Shown piece by piece: positions 33,765-41,275 of a stretch of 64,000 bases of DNA (positions are counted from its first letter, which is position 1; every line of letters begins with the position of its first letter). The notes beneath the pieces were generated by a model. The model did no database searches. It worked only from the letters and a program-made list of their open reading frames with translations, and was not told where the DNA came from. Position numbers and translations under genes: made by a program. The DNA is from AAA044-D11 sp965268555 (lineage in GTDB: Bacteria; Actinomycetota; Actinomycetes; Nanopelagicales; Nanopelagicaceae): the NCBI GenBank assembly GCA_965268555.1, contig OZ254174.1:310001-374000 (forward strand). The letters are read 5' to 3'.

Positions 33765-34321
33765 TTGTTTTTAGGTTGAGACTTATTTCCAACTTTTAAG
33801 ATTTCACCGTTACGCAAGTACCAGAGCGTTCCATCTTGTGAACGAACAGTGGTTATACGAAGTCCAACTGATTCAACTAAACCAGATACTTCCATCGTTT
33901 CAATCTGGTCGCCAACGCCATATTGATCTTCAACTAACATAAACATTCCAGCAAGAACATCGCGAACTAAAGTTTGAGCACCAAGGCCAAGTGCTACACC
34001 AATAACTCCGGCTGATGCGACAAGTGGGCCGAGATTAAATCCAAGTTCACTTAAGATCATTGTTAAAGTTATTAACCAGATCATTCCATTTAGCGCAGAA
34101 CGCAGAACTGTTCCTGCAGTACGTGCGCGTTCACGTTGTCGTTCTAGCCCACGTTTAGGACCCGGAACAAAGTCAGCCTCAGCGATGCGATTTATCGCCT
34201 TAGCAACTGCGCGGCCGCCTAACTTCTGGAAGATGAGGGCGATGGCAAGGATCAAGATTATGTGGAAGGGCGCACCGACAAACCAGTCATAAATCTTTTG
34301 GGCATTCTCGCTAAGGGTCAT
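33761..34321 (-). CDS. Minimal MscS-family mechanosensitive channel
   Basis: The 186-residue protein has an N-terminal helix (IILILAIALIFQ), a second membrane region around residues 72-95, and the MscS pore/TM3 and beta-domain core: GVIGVALGLGAQTLVRDVLAGMF, then YGVGDQIE and VGLRITTVRSQDGTLWYLRNGEI. It ends just after RNGEI, so the C-terminal alpha/beta cage domain of full MscS is absent. Short actinobacterial members of this kind occur. It probably releases solutes on hypo-osmotic shock. A TATTCT hexamer lies six bases before the ATG. Confidence 0.82.
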   Translation of the reverse strand: MTLSENAQKIYDWFVGAPFHIILILAIALIFQKLGGRAVAKAINRIAEADFVPGPKRGLERQRERARTAGTVLRSALNGMIWLITLTMILSELGFNLGPLVASAGVIGVALGLGAQTLVRDVLAGMFMLVEDQYGVGDQIETMEVSGLVESVGLRITTVRSQDGTLWYLRNGEILKVGNKSQPKNN

Positions 34322-34327
34322 GTTCGA

Positions 34328-34333
34328 AGAATA
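34328..34333 (-). promoter_or_regulatory. -10 hexamer TATTCT, leaderless promoter of the MscS-family gene
   Basis: On the minus strand TATTCT is followed by TCGAAC (6 nt) and the ATG at 34321. Confidence 0.5.
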
Positions 34334-34455
34334 ATCCTTATGTTCACGAGAATAATCATCAGAAATGCGCGATTTTCTGCCCGCTTTACGGCACTATTTA
34401 CCCAACAACACGAGCCACGTGTTGGAGCTTTATTCACCCAAAGGGAGCTATTCAG

Positions 34456-34971
34456 GTGCCACAGACATTGGTACTGAACGCCACTTATGAGCCACTAGGT
34501 GTCGTATCAGAGAGACGAGCGTTGATCCTCGTCTTAAATCAGCGCGCAACAACCGTTGAAGATTCAGAAACAACCCTTAGATATTCCGGCGGCGAGATTA
34601 CTCTTCCCGCGGTGATTAAATTAGTTAAATTTGTTCGCATTCCATATCGCCACGCAGTCCCACTTTCAAGACGTGCGCTTTTTGCGCGAGATGGTGGCCG
34701 TTGTGTTTATTGCACAGCACCTGCAACTTCGATCGATCACGTAATTCCTCGTAGTCGCGGCGGAGCGCATAATTGGGAGAATGTTGTTTCAGCTTGTCAC
34801 AAATGTAATCATCAAAAAGCCGATCGCACTTTGAAAGAGATCGGTTGGAAATTAAAGACTCTGCCCCGTGAACCTGCCGGCGCAGCTTGGAGAATACTTG
34901 GAACCGGAAAACCAGATTCGAGATGGATCTCATATCTTCGGCCATTTGGCGCTGAACACGGAGTTGCATAA
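34456..34971 (+). CDS. HNH endonuclease
   Basis: The 171-residue protein starts with GTG, with GGGAG upstream. It contains an HNH nuclease domain: GGRCVYCTAPATSIDHVIPR followed by SRGGAHNWENVVSACHKCNHQKADR. Two CxxC pairs for zinc and the catalytic His are visible. The N-terminus (LNATYEPLGVVSERRAL) is characteristic of a conserved actinobacterial HNH family, which in mycobacteria also lies beside glbO and pepN. Its cellular role is unknown; it is probably a chromosomal housekeeping nuclease rather than a mobile one. Confidence 0.85.
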   Translation: MPQTLVLNATYEPLGVVSERRALILVLNQRATTVEDSETTLRYSGGEITLPAVIKLVKFVRIPYRHAVPLSRRALFARDGGRCVYCTAPATSIDHVIPRSRGGAHNWENVVSACHKCNHQKADRTLKEIGWKLKTLPREPAGAAWRILGTGKPDSRWISYLRPFGAEHGVA

Positions 34972-34974
34972 GAT
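34969..34974 (+). promoter_or_regulatory. -10 hexamer TAAGAT, leaderless promoter of a small gene
   Basis: TAAGAT overlaps the end of the HNH gene and is followed by ACCTCT (6 nt) and the ATG at 34981. Confidence 0.5.
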
Positions 34975-34980
34975 ACCTCT

Positions 34981-35178
34981 ATGCATTTATTCACCAGCGT
35001 CTTAAACCGCATTACCCAAGAAGATGGCTCACTTCCAGGTGAACCACTTGGAACATTTAAAGGATTGCTTTACTTCGTTGGTGTACCAACTCTTCTTTTC
35101 ATAGCAATCACAGTTGTAGTTCTATTCTCAACAGTAGATCGCAAATCAAAGGGCTCATCACTAACCCGAATCGAATAA
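34981..35178 (+). CDS. Small single-pass membrane protein, unknown function
   Basis: The 65-residue protein has an N-terminal amphipathic part (FTSVLNRITQEDGS), one hydrophobic helix (LLYFVGVPTLLFIAITVVVL, about 29-48) and a basic tail. I do not recognise a family. A good leaderless-type promoter directly before the ATG, plus tight packing between the HNH gene and pepN, supports it as real. Confidence 0.6.
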   Translation: MHLFTSVLNRITQEDGSLPGEPLGTFKGLLYFVGVPTLLFIAITVVVLFSTVDRKSKGSSLTRIE

Positions 35179-35191
35179 CTAGGCGAGCAAG

Positions 35192-37732
35192 TTAAGCGTC
35201 TTTGGCTTGAGCTTTGAGTGCGCGAGAAAGTGCATCCCGGCTCTCTGAAACCAAGCGGCGTAAACCAGCAGGTGCATCTTTGCCAGTTGTCGCAAGCCAA
35301 TTAATAGTTTTATCCAAAGTGGCGTTATCGGTTATATAAGTTGGGTAACAGAGTTCTACGAATGAACTTCCGATATCAAAGGATGCGCTATCCCACATCT
35401 TTAGAAGTAATTCGAAGTATGGATCAACATATGAAGCCAGCAGATCGCGTTGGCCAGATCGCATAAACCCGCGGTGAATCGAGGCGCGTATTGAACTAGT
35501 TAGATCCTCTGTCGTAATCGCCTTCCAAGCTGCAGCTTTAGCTTCGGCAGTAGGAAATGCAGCTACGCAGGTAGCGTGACCAAGTTGGCCATTAATGGTG
35601 TTATCGCGCTCTAACTCGGCATCAAGTTGGGCACGGGCAAATAACCCACGTTCGCAGAGCGCCAAGACAAAAGTCCAACGTAGATCTGCATCGACTTTAA
35701 GTCCAGCAAGTTTTCCATCAAGTAGCGCAGACAATTGTTTTCCATGTGATTCATTTGCGGCAAGACCGGCAAAAATTCTGGCGAATTGCAGTTGGTGATC
35801 GCTCTCTGCTTTTGCAGAAGCAAGTAAGCCAGCAATTGAATCAGCGACTTGAATTCGAAGCGCATCGCGCTTGGCAGGGCTTGCATATAGTTCGATCGCA
35901 GTCGTTAATTGGTTTCCGATAACTGTTACGACGGTTATGTCAGTTTCGCCAGGAAGTCCAGCAAGTGCAATCTCAACAAAGTCAGTCGCACTGATTTCGG
36001 CATCGCGCAACATGTCCCATGAAATCGCCCAGCACATTGCACGGGTCAATCCATCTGAAATGTTTCCGAGGTGCGATTTTAGAGTTGCGATCGATCGCTC
36101 ATCCAAGCGGACCTTGGCATATGAAAGGTCGCGGTCGTTTATTAGAAGTAAATCGGCAACGCTTTCGCCTTTCAGTTCAGCTACTTCAGTAAGTGCGCCA
36201 GCAACATCTAGTTCTAATGACTTGCGAAGGACAACATCAGTACCTTTAACATCATAAAGTCCGACCGCAAGACGATGTGGACGAAGTTCTTTCGAATCCG
36301 CAGGAACCAACGGAGCTTCTTGCGAGATTTCAATCTTGGAATACTTGTTATCTGAAATTTCCAACTTAGGGCGAAGCGTGTTTACGCCTGCGGTCTGGAG
36401 CCAAGTTGAAACCCAAGGCTTAAGATCGCGGCCACTTGTTGCACTTAGTTCAAGCAATAAATCATCAAGAGTTGTGTTCTTAAAAGCATGCTTCGCAAAA
36501 TACTTCTGCAGGCCAGCAATAAAATTGTCGCGGCCAACATGGGCTACGAGTTGTTGGAGTACTGAAGCGCCTTTGGCATAGGTAATTCCGTCAAAGTTTG
36601 CGTTCACGGTCTCGATATCAACCATGTCAGAGACGATTGGGTGCGTAGATGAAAGTTGATCTTGGCGATATGCCCAGTTCTTACGTTCTGAGTTAAAGCC
36701 AGTCCAGGCATTTACAAAGCGAGTTCCTTCGGCCGATGCTAAGTGTGAAGACCATTCAGCGAAAGATTCGTTTAACCATAAGTCATCCCACCATTGCATC
36801 GTGACCATATTTCCAAACCACATATGTGCCATCTCGTGCAAAATTGTGTTCGCGCGCGCGTCATACATACGTTCGGTCACTTTGCTTCTAAATACCAATA
36901 AGTTCTCAAGGAAAGTAACTGCGCCAGAGTTCTCCATCGCGCCCCAGTTGAAATCAACCACAGCAATCTGATCGTATTTCTCAAATGGATATGCGAGCCC
37001 AAATACTTTCTCGAAGTAAGAAAAACCCTGCTTAGTTACTAAGAAAATATCTTCTGGATCAAGGGATTCGGCTAAGGATTTACGGCAATAGATTCCAAGT
37101 GGAACTGTCTTCTCGCCGACATATTCATCATGCACGTGATAATAAGGACCAGCAATTAGCGCTGTGATATAGGTCGAAATTCGTGGAGTTGGTAGAAATT
37201 CCCAGACATTCTTATTGCCTTCAACTGCGTTCTTAGATTTAACGGGGGAGTTTGAAATAACTTCCCAGTGCGCAGGAGCTGTAACTGTTAATTGAAAAGT
37301 GGCCTTCAGATCTGGTTGGTCGAAGCATGGATACATCTTTCGGATATATGCAGTCTCGCCTTGGGAATATAAATAAACTTCGTTATCTGCTGGATCTACT
37401 GAATACTGCAGGCCTTCGCCAGTCTTTGAGTAATCTCCTAAAATTTCAATGGTTAATTCATTCTCCGCAGCTAAACCTTTAAGAAATACACTTTCGCCAT
37501 CGTAATTAGAAACATCTACATCTTTGCCATTTAATTTCGCTGAAATTATTTGCTTGCCAACAGCGTCGATAAATGTGTCATATCCAGGCTTGTTACATGA
37601 GAATTTGACGGTTGACTTCGCAATGAAATTTTCGGCGCCCTGACAGACATCTATATTCACCACATAAGAGGTAACTGCTAGATGTGAACTGCGTTCTAGG
37701 GCTTCGGATCTTGAGATATTTAAACCAGGCAT
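35192..37732 (-). CDS. pepN: Aminopeptidase N (M1 family)
   Basis: The 846-residue cytoplasmic zinc aminopeptidase trims N-terminal residues from peptides. The M1 exopeptidase motif GAMEN is at residues 264-268, the zinc site HEMAH at 299-303, with the third ligand Glu322 in LNESFAEW. The long C-terminal ERAP1-like helical domain is complete and the length is typical of actinobacterial PepN (about 850). The ATG at 37732 has TAAGGT six bases upstream. It is divergent from trmB and converges on the small membrane gene. Confidence 0.95.
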   Translation of the reverse strand: MPGLNISRSEALERSSHLAVTSYVVNIDVCQGAENFIAKSTVKFSCNKPGYDTFIDAVGKQIISAKLNGKDVDVSNYDGESVFLKGLAAENELTIEILGDYSKTGEGLQYSVDPADNEVYLYSQGETAYIRKMYPCFDQPDLKATFQLTVTAPAHWEVISNSPVKSKNAVEGNKNVWEFLPTPRISTYITALIAGPYYHVHDEYVGEKTVPLGIYCRKSLAESLDPEDIFLVTKQGFSYFEKVFGLAYPFEKYDQIAVVDFNWGAMENSGAVTFLENLLVFRSKVTERMYDARANTILHEMAHMWFGNMVTMQWWDDLWLNESFAEWSSHLASAEGTRFVNAWTGFNSERKNWAYRQDQLSSTHPIVSDMVDIETVNANFDGITYAKGASVLQQLVAHVGRDNFIAGLQKYFAKHAFKNTTLDDLLLELSATSGRDLKPWVSTWLQTAGVNTLRPKLEISDNKYSKIEISQEAPLVPADSKELRPHRLAVGLYDVKGTDVVLRKSLELDVAGALTEVAELKGESVADLLLINDRDLSYAKVRLDERSIATLKSHLGNISDGLTRAMCWAISWDMLRDAEISATDFVEIALAGLPGETDITVVTVIGNQLTTAIELYASPAKRDALRIQVADSIAGLLASAKAESDHQLQFARIFAGLAANESHGKQLSALLDGKLAGLKVDADLRWTFVLALCERGLFARAQLDAELERDNTINGQLGHATCVAAFPTAEAKAAAWKAITTEDLTSSIRASIHRGFMRSGQRDLLASYVDPYFELLLKMWDSASFDIGSSFVELCYPTYITDNATLDKTINWLATTGKDAPAGLRRLVSESRDALSRALKAQAKDA

Positions 37733-37738
37733 GAGCCA

Positions 37739-37744
37739 ACCTTA
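37739..37744 (-). promoter_or_regulatory. -10 hexamer TAAGGT, leaderless promoter of pepN
   Basis: On the minus strand TAAGGT is followed by TGGCTC (6 nt) and the ATG at 37732. Confidence 0.5.
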
Positions 37745-37756
37745 TCCATCCTTACC

Positions 37757-37762
37757 TAAGAT
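37757..37762 (+). promoter_or_regulatory. -10 hexamer TAAGAT, leaderless promoter of trmB
   Basis: TAAGAT is followed by ACCCAC (6 nt) and the ATG at 37769. Only 36 bp separate the divergent pepN and trmB starts. Confidence 0.5.
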
Positions 37763-37768
37763 ACCCAC

Positions 37769-38449
37769 ATGAGTTCTACGGAGAAGAGCAACCTTTACAG
37801 CCTAAGTAATAGGTCATTTCGCCTACGTGGAACTCGAATAACTGAGGCGCAGGCAAAGGCGACTGATAAATTCTGGGATCTCTTTGGAATAGTTCCAGAC
37901 CATCAAATAATTCCGTCAGAAATCTTTCCAAATAGCAAAGCAGTCATCATGGAGATTGGAACCGGAATGGGCGAGGCAACTGCGGAAATTGCCCGCACCT
38001 TTCCCGATACCGGTTTCTTCGCCGTAGAGGTTCATCGCCCGGGAATTGGTTCGCTGCTTGCAAGGATTAACGAGTATCAACTAGCGAATGTCAGATTGAT
38101 AAATGAAGATGCCCGCAAAGTTCTAGAAGAGAAGATGGATGATGAGTGTCTGGATGCAATACATCTCTATTTTCCCGATCCTTGGCATAAGAAGAAGCAT
38201 TGGAAGCGTCGGATTGTCCAGAGAGATTTTCTGGATTTAGTTTTTCGTAAGTTAAAAGTTGGGGGCCATATTCACATCGCAACAGATTGGGTTCCCTATG
38301 CCGAATGGTCACAAAGTCTCTTTAGCGAAGATTCAAGATTTTCAGGTGGCGTAATTGAAAAACCAGACTTCAGGCCGCTTACAAGATTTGAAGGCAAGGG
38401 GATTGGAAAAGGCCATATCGTTACTGATTTGAAATATGTGAAGGTTTAA
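37769..38449 (+). CDS. trmB: tRNA (guanine(46)-N7)-methyltransferase
   Basis: The 226-residue SAM-dependent enzyme methylates G46 in the tRNA variable loop. It has the SAM-binding motif MEIGTGMGEATAEIA (about residue 52), FFAVEVHRPGIG, and the diagnostic LYFPDPWHKKKHWKRRIV near residue 130, followed by HIATDWVPYAEW. The length fits bacterial TrmB. It overlaps rpiB tail to tail by 4 bp. Confidence 0.94.
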   Translation: MSSTEKSNLYSLSNRSFRLRGTRITEAQAKATDKFWDLFGIVPDHQIIPSEIFPNSKAVIMEIGTGMGEATAEIARTFPDTGFFAVEVHRPGIGSLLARINEYQLANVRLINEDARKVLEEKMDDECLDAIHLYFPDPWHKKKHWKRRIVQRDFLDLVFRKLKVGGHIHIATDWVPYAEWSQSLFSEDSRFSGGVIEKPDFRPLTRFEGKGIGKGHIVTDLKYVKV

Positions 38450-38901
38450 ATCTTTCCAGTATCTTCAAATTTAGCCATTAGATTAATTCTGCGAACATGT
38501 CGCTCGTCACCAGGAAATGGTGTGGCAATAAATTTGTCTACAAGTTCTAGACAGAATTCTTCACTGTGCATCCGACCACCAATAGAAATTACATTTGCAT
38601 TGTTATGTTCACGCGCAAGAACTGCTGTTTCGAGTGACCAAACTAAAGCCGCACGGATTCCCTTAACTTTGTTTGCTGCCATCTGTTCGCCATTGCCCGA
38701 ACCACCCAGAACAATTCCAAGTGAACCAGGATCATTTGCCACACCTTGCGCAGCAGGAATACAGAAAACGGGATAGTCATCTAAAGCGTCATATTCAACT
38801 GGTCCGTGATCAATAACGGTGTGACCGTTCTTCTCCAGGTGCGAAATAATTACTGCCTTGAACTCAAGCCCCGCGTGGTCACTTCCAATATGAATTCTCA
38901 T
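38446..38901 (-). CDS. rpiB: Ribose-5-phosphate isomerase B
   Basis: The 151-residue RpiB interconverts ribulose-5-phosphate and ribose-5-phosphate in the pentose phosphate pathway. Family motifs are IHIGSDHAGLEFK at the N-terminus, GIVLGGSGNGEQMAANKVKG (the actinobacterial form with Glu as base in the SGNGEQ motif), and HNNANVISIGGRMHS. The start at 38901 gives the canonical N-terminus. CATTAT six bases before the ATG may be a -10 hexamer. Confidence 0.93.
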   Translation of the reverse strand: MRIHIGSDHAGLEFKAVIISHLEKNGHTVIDHGPVEYDALDDYPVFCIPAAQGVANDPGSLGIVLGGSGNGEQMAANKVKGIRAALVWSLETAVLAREHNNANVISIGGRMHSEEFCLELVDKFIATPFPGDERHVRRINLMAKFEDTGKI

Positions 38902-38917
38902 TTCCCAATAATGGCAG

Positions 38918-38963
38918 ATAAGCCAAACGGCCCCCACTATTTCTAGTGAGAGCCGCCTGGTTT
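38918..38963 (-). terminator. Hairpin between the secreted-protein gene and rpiB, possible terminator
   Basis: The minus strand reads CCAGG, CGGC, CACTA, then GAAA loop, then TAGTG, GCCG, TTTGG. These nested arms can form a long interrupted stem. It lies 23 bp after the stop of the secreted-protein gene. The T-run is weak, so termination is uncertain. Confidence 0.4.
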
Positions 38964-38985
38964 TAGTAGAGAATGGCTAAATAAG

Positions 38986-39549
38986 TTATACGTTCTTCTT
39001 CATGCCTTTACCGTGGCCTTTACCCATTTCGCCAACCTTTGCACCTGGAACCTTTTCTACTTGAGCAGTTACTCGAGCAGTGAGTCCAGTTTTCAAAGTT
39101 GTTGCTTGTGCCGCCGTAATCTTTCCAGCAGTCACCGCAGCATCAATTTCGGTTGTTTCGAAATTGACTAGCGCAGTAATTAGAGCTGCCTTCTTATCAC
39201 CAGCAAGAGTTGCAAGTGACTTTCCCGCAATCCGTGCTGCTTTTAGATCTGCTGCTGTAATTCCAAGAGTTGAAGTTACAACTGCTTGGTGTGCTGCTGA
39301 ATTCTTACCAGGCATTCCCATCCCGCCGAATAGTTGCTTCGGTGGTTTGGCTGTAGCCAGAGCAGCATTAATTGCATCTGCTTGTGATTGAGTAATTGTT
39401 CCTTGAGTTACTAACCCTGAAAGTACTGTTGCAATCTTTGAAGGAGCCCCAACCGAGCGTCCAGTATCAGCGTTAGCTGTTGTGATTGTTGCAAGTGTTC
39501 CGAATGTAAGTGCTGTTGCTAGACCAGCAGCTGCAATTTTCTTATTCAT
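38986..39549 (-). CDS. Secreted repeat protein of unknown function
   Basis: The 187-residue protein has a clear signal peptide (MNKKIAAAGLATALTFGTL, cleavage near TANA-DT). The mature part contains two copies of a helical motif, VTQGTITQSQADAINAAL and VTAGKITAAQATTLKTGL. This resembles the G-T/K-IT-Q-A-A repeats seen in actinobacterial and Bacillus envelope proteins (DUF2680-like). Its end is glycine/lysine/histidine rich (GKGHGKGMKKNV). The role is unknown; its neighbour is another secreted protein. A weak AGGGAGC-type site precedes the ATG. Confidence 0.7.
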   Translation of the reverse strand: MNKKIAAAGLATALTFGTLATITTANADTGRSVGAPSKIATVLSGLVTQGTITQSQADAINAALATAKPPKQLFGGMGMPGKNSAAHQAVVTSTLGITAADLKAARIAGKSLATLAGDKKAALITALVNFETTEIDAAVTAGKITAAQATTLKTGLTARVTAQVEKVPGAKVGEMGKGHGKGMKKNV

Positions 39550-39832
39550 ATTTTCTTTGCTCCCTAATATCGATTATTACTTTCATAACTTTCGATCTGT
39601 CCCGGCCCTAGAAGCAATTACTTCTAGATACCCGTAGATAACATCCTTTGACTGGGGATAATAATGATTAAACCTGAAATTGAACTGTGAATTTTAGGCT
39701 TGCTTGCACTAAATTATTTGGAATGAGAGGTTGCCCCCATGCTTTTTCTTGATTTGACGGAATTATGCGCCCATCCTGATTAACACATCGCCCCTATACA
39801 AGGGGTAAATAAGCCCGGAAAAGCGGCCCGAA
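39550..39832. other. Intergenic region between two divergent secreted-protein genes
   Basis: No gene was seen in these 283 bp. They hold a perfect inverted repeat CTAGAAG-N6-CTTCTAG (39608-39614 and 39621-39627) and a second one, CCCCT-ATACA-AGGGG (39791-39805), whose spacer resembles a -10 box 28 bp before the collagen-like gene. Both look like regulator sites. The second may control the collagen-like gene. Confidence 0.45.
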
Positions 39833-40921
39833 ATGCATTCCCTAAGATCATTCAAATCTATAGCTTCTGTTCTAGCTTCACTACTAATAATTAGCAGTTT
39901 CACTTCATCGCAAGCCAGTGCGAATACCTTAAAGAAATCAACACTTACTAAAGCCGGACGTGTAATAACGCCTGGCATCAACACTTTGCTAAGTGGTAAA
40001 GGTGCCCCTAAGACGTCAACCGGAATTGATGGCGACTTTTATATCGATTCGAACACGATGAATATCTACGGCCCAAAAACAAAAGGAAAGTGGCCAACAC
40101 CGGTTTCGATGAAAGGTGCAGCAGGAACCAACGGCACTAACGGAACTAATGGCGCAACCGGCGCAAAAGGTGCATCAACAAGTGGAGCAGATGGATCACC
40201 CGGAATCCCTGGCGCAACCGGCGCAACCGGCGCATCAGGTTCTTCTGGTGCAGGCAGTACAGGTGCAACTGGACCAACGGGTGCAACTGGACCTGCGGGA
40301 CCAAATGGAACGCCAGGATCTACTGGTTCACAAGGACCAACAGGTGCAACTGGACCTGCGGGACCAAATGGAACGCCAGGATCTACTGGTTCACAAGGAC
40401 CAACAGGTGCAACTGGAACAGGAACTCCTGGCGAGCGCGGATTAACAGGATCAATAGGTAACACGGGTCCCACAGGTCCAGCTGGTTCGAATGCAATAAC
40501 AAGTTTTGTACTAAGCAGTGTTTTGTCAGGAGTTAATTGGGGTCTTTCATCTAGCAGTTCAGCTAAATCTCTAAGCAACCCTTTTGGAAATTTGCAGCCA
40601 AATACAAAATATAGATTTTCAATTATTCTTAATGGCTCTGATACTCGAACTGGGTTTGCGGCTACAGCTTTAGGTTCAGAAGTTACTGCAGTTGGTGAAG
40701 GTTCAGTTCTCGAATATGCAACTCATTTGGGAATAGGAAAAGGCAGTGATTCTTTATATGCAACTTCATTTAGATTTTCTTTTTTACATGAAGGAATTAT
40801 TACCGTTGGAAGTAATGCAATTAATTTAACAGTCTCGATTATTGACGGCACCGGATGGTCAGCAGATGCAACCTTGGATGGTCTCGCCATTTCAGGATTG
40901 GCATTTGTTCAAGTCGCCTAA
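39833..40921 (+). CDS. Secreted collagen-like protein with Gly-X-Y repeats
   Basis: The 362-residue protein has a signal peptide (about 1-30, ending SSQASA-NT). A spacer follows with DGDFYIDSNTMNIYGPK, a motif that commonly precedes bacterial collagen-like segments. About 125 residues of G-X-Y triplets (about 95-222, rich in GATGPTGP and GPNGTPGSTG) come next, then a 140-residue C-terminal domain rich in Ser and beta-strand-like segments. It is probably an extracellular trimeric fibre or surface stalk; no anchor (LPXTG or membrane tail) is visible. An exact 63-bp tandem repeat sits within the collagen part. Confidence 0.85.
   Translation: MHSLRSFKSIASVLASLLIISSFTSSQASANTLKKSTLTKAGRVITPGINTLLSGKGAPKTSTGIDGDFYIDSNTMNIYGPKTKGKWPTPVSMKGAAGTNGTNGTNGATGAKGASTSGADGSPGIPGATGATGASGSSGAGSTGATGPTGATGPAGPNGTPGSTGSQGPTGATGPAGPNGTPGSTGSQGPTGATGTGTPGERGLTGSIGNTGPTGPAGSNAITSFVLSSVLSGVNWGLSSSSSAKSLSNPFGNLQPNTKYRFSIILNGSDTRTGFAATALGSEVTAVGEGSVLEYATHLGIGKGSDSLYATSFRFSFLHEGIITVGSNAINLTVSIIDGTGWSADATLDGLAISGLAFVQVA
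40280..40418 (+). repeat. 63-bp exact tandem repeat in the collagen-like gene
   Basis: Two identical 63-bp units (40280-40342 and 40343-40405) and the start of a third encode 21-residue blocks of seven Gly-X-Y triplets. Identity at synonymous positions points to recent duplication by slippage or recombination. Confidence 0.9.
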
Positions 40922-40952
40922 TTGAAGATTAAGGTTGGCGGAATCAAATTTA

Positions 40953-41026
40953 TGGAGCGGGTGACCGGGATCGAACCGGCATGGCCAGCTTGGAAGGCTG
41001 GGGCTCTACCATTGAGCTACACCCGC
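40953..41026 (-). tRNA. tRNA-Gly(TCC)
   Basis: Acceptor GCGGGTG pairs with CACCCGC, anticodon stem CCAGC/GCTGG with loop CTTCCAA (anticodon TCC), T73, and encoded CCA at 40953-40955. Confidence 0.95.
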
Positions 41027-41275
41027 AGATTTCGTGCGATACGCATGAATTGAGCGTGAACCAGCGGTTATGTTACACCGCTCGGGTGATGGCAAATGCC
41101 CCTGCTCTGAATTCACCCTAAAACACGCATGAATTTTCCTGGGAAATCGGTGTGTGGTTTCGGGTTCTACCAAGAGGTAAGCACTAGCCTCGGTCTCATC
41201 TTCCTCCGGCTTGTGCGCCGTGATTGCACACGGGGTCGCAAACACCCCCGATACCAAAATCAGAAAGGTTCTTCC
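41027..41275 (+). promoter_or_regulatory. Long structured leader upstream of the purine permease gene
   Basis: No gene was seen in these 249 bp. An 11-bp direct repeat ACGCATGAATT occurs at 41041 and 41125. A TATGTT hexamer near 41070 may be a -10 box. Downstream are several potential helices: GGGTG/CACCC around a GGCAAATGCC hairpin, GAGG/CCTC (about 41174-41192), CCGTG-ATTGCA-CACGG (about 41219-41234) and CGGGGT/ACCCCCG (about 41233-41252). This suggests RNA-level control of the permease, but no known riboswitch class fits. Confidence 0.4.

Noticed and set aside
34262..34477. Plus-strand open frame between mscS and the HNH gene
   Set aside because: It overlaps the start of mscS antisense and the HNH start in another frame, and its Arg/Phe-rich product looks non-coding.
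40066..40578. Minus-strand proline/valine-rich open frame
   Set aside because: It is the antisense image of Gly-X-Y repeats, which naturally lack stops in that frame.
41160..41200. Classical purine riboswitch before the purine permease
   Set aside because: TTCTACC is present, but a 7-bp P2 with its GG-containing loop and the P1 helix could not be paired around it.
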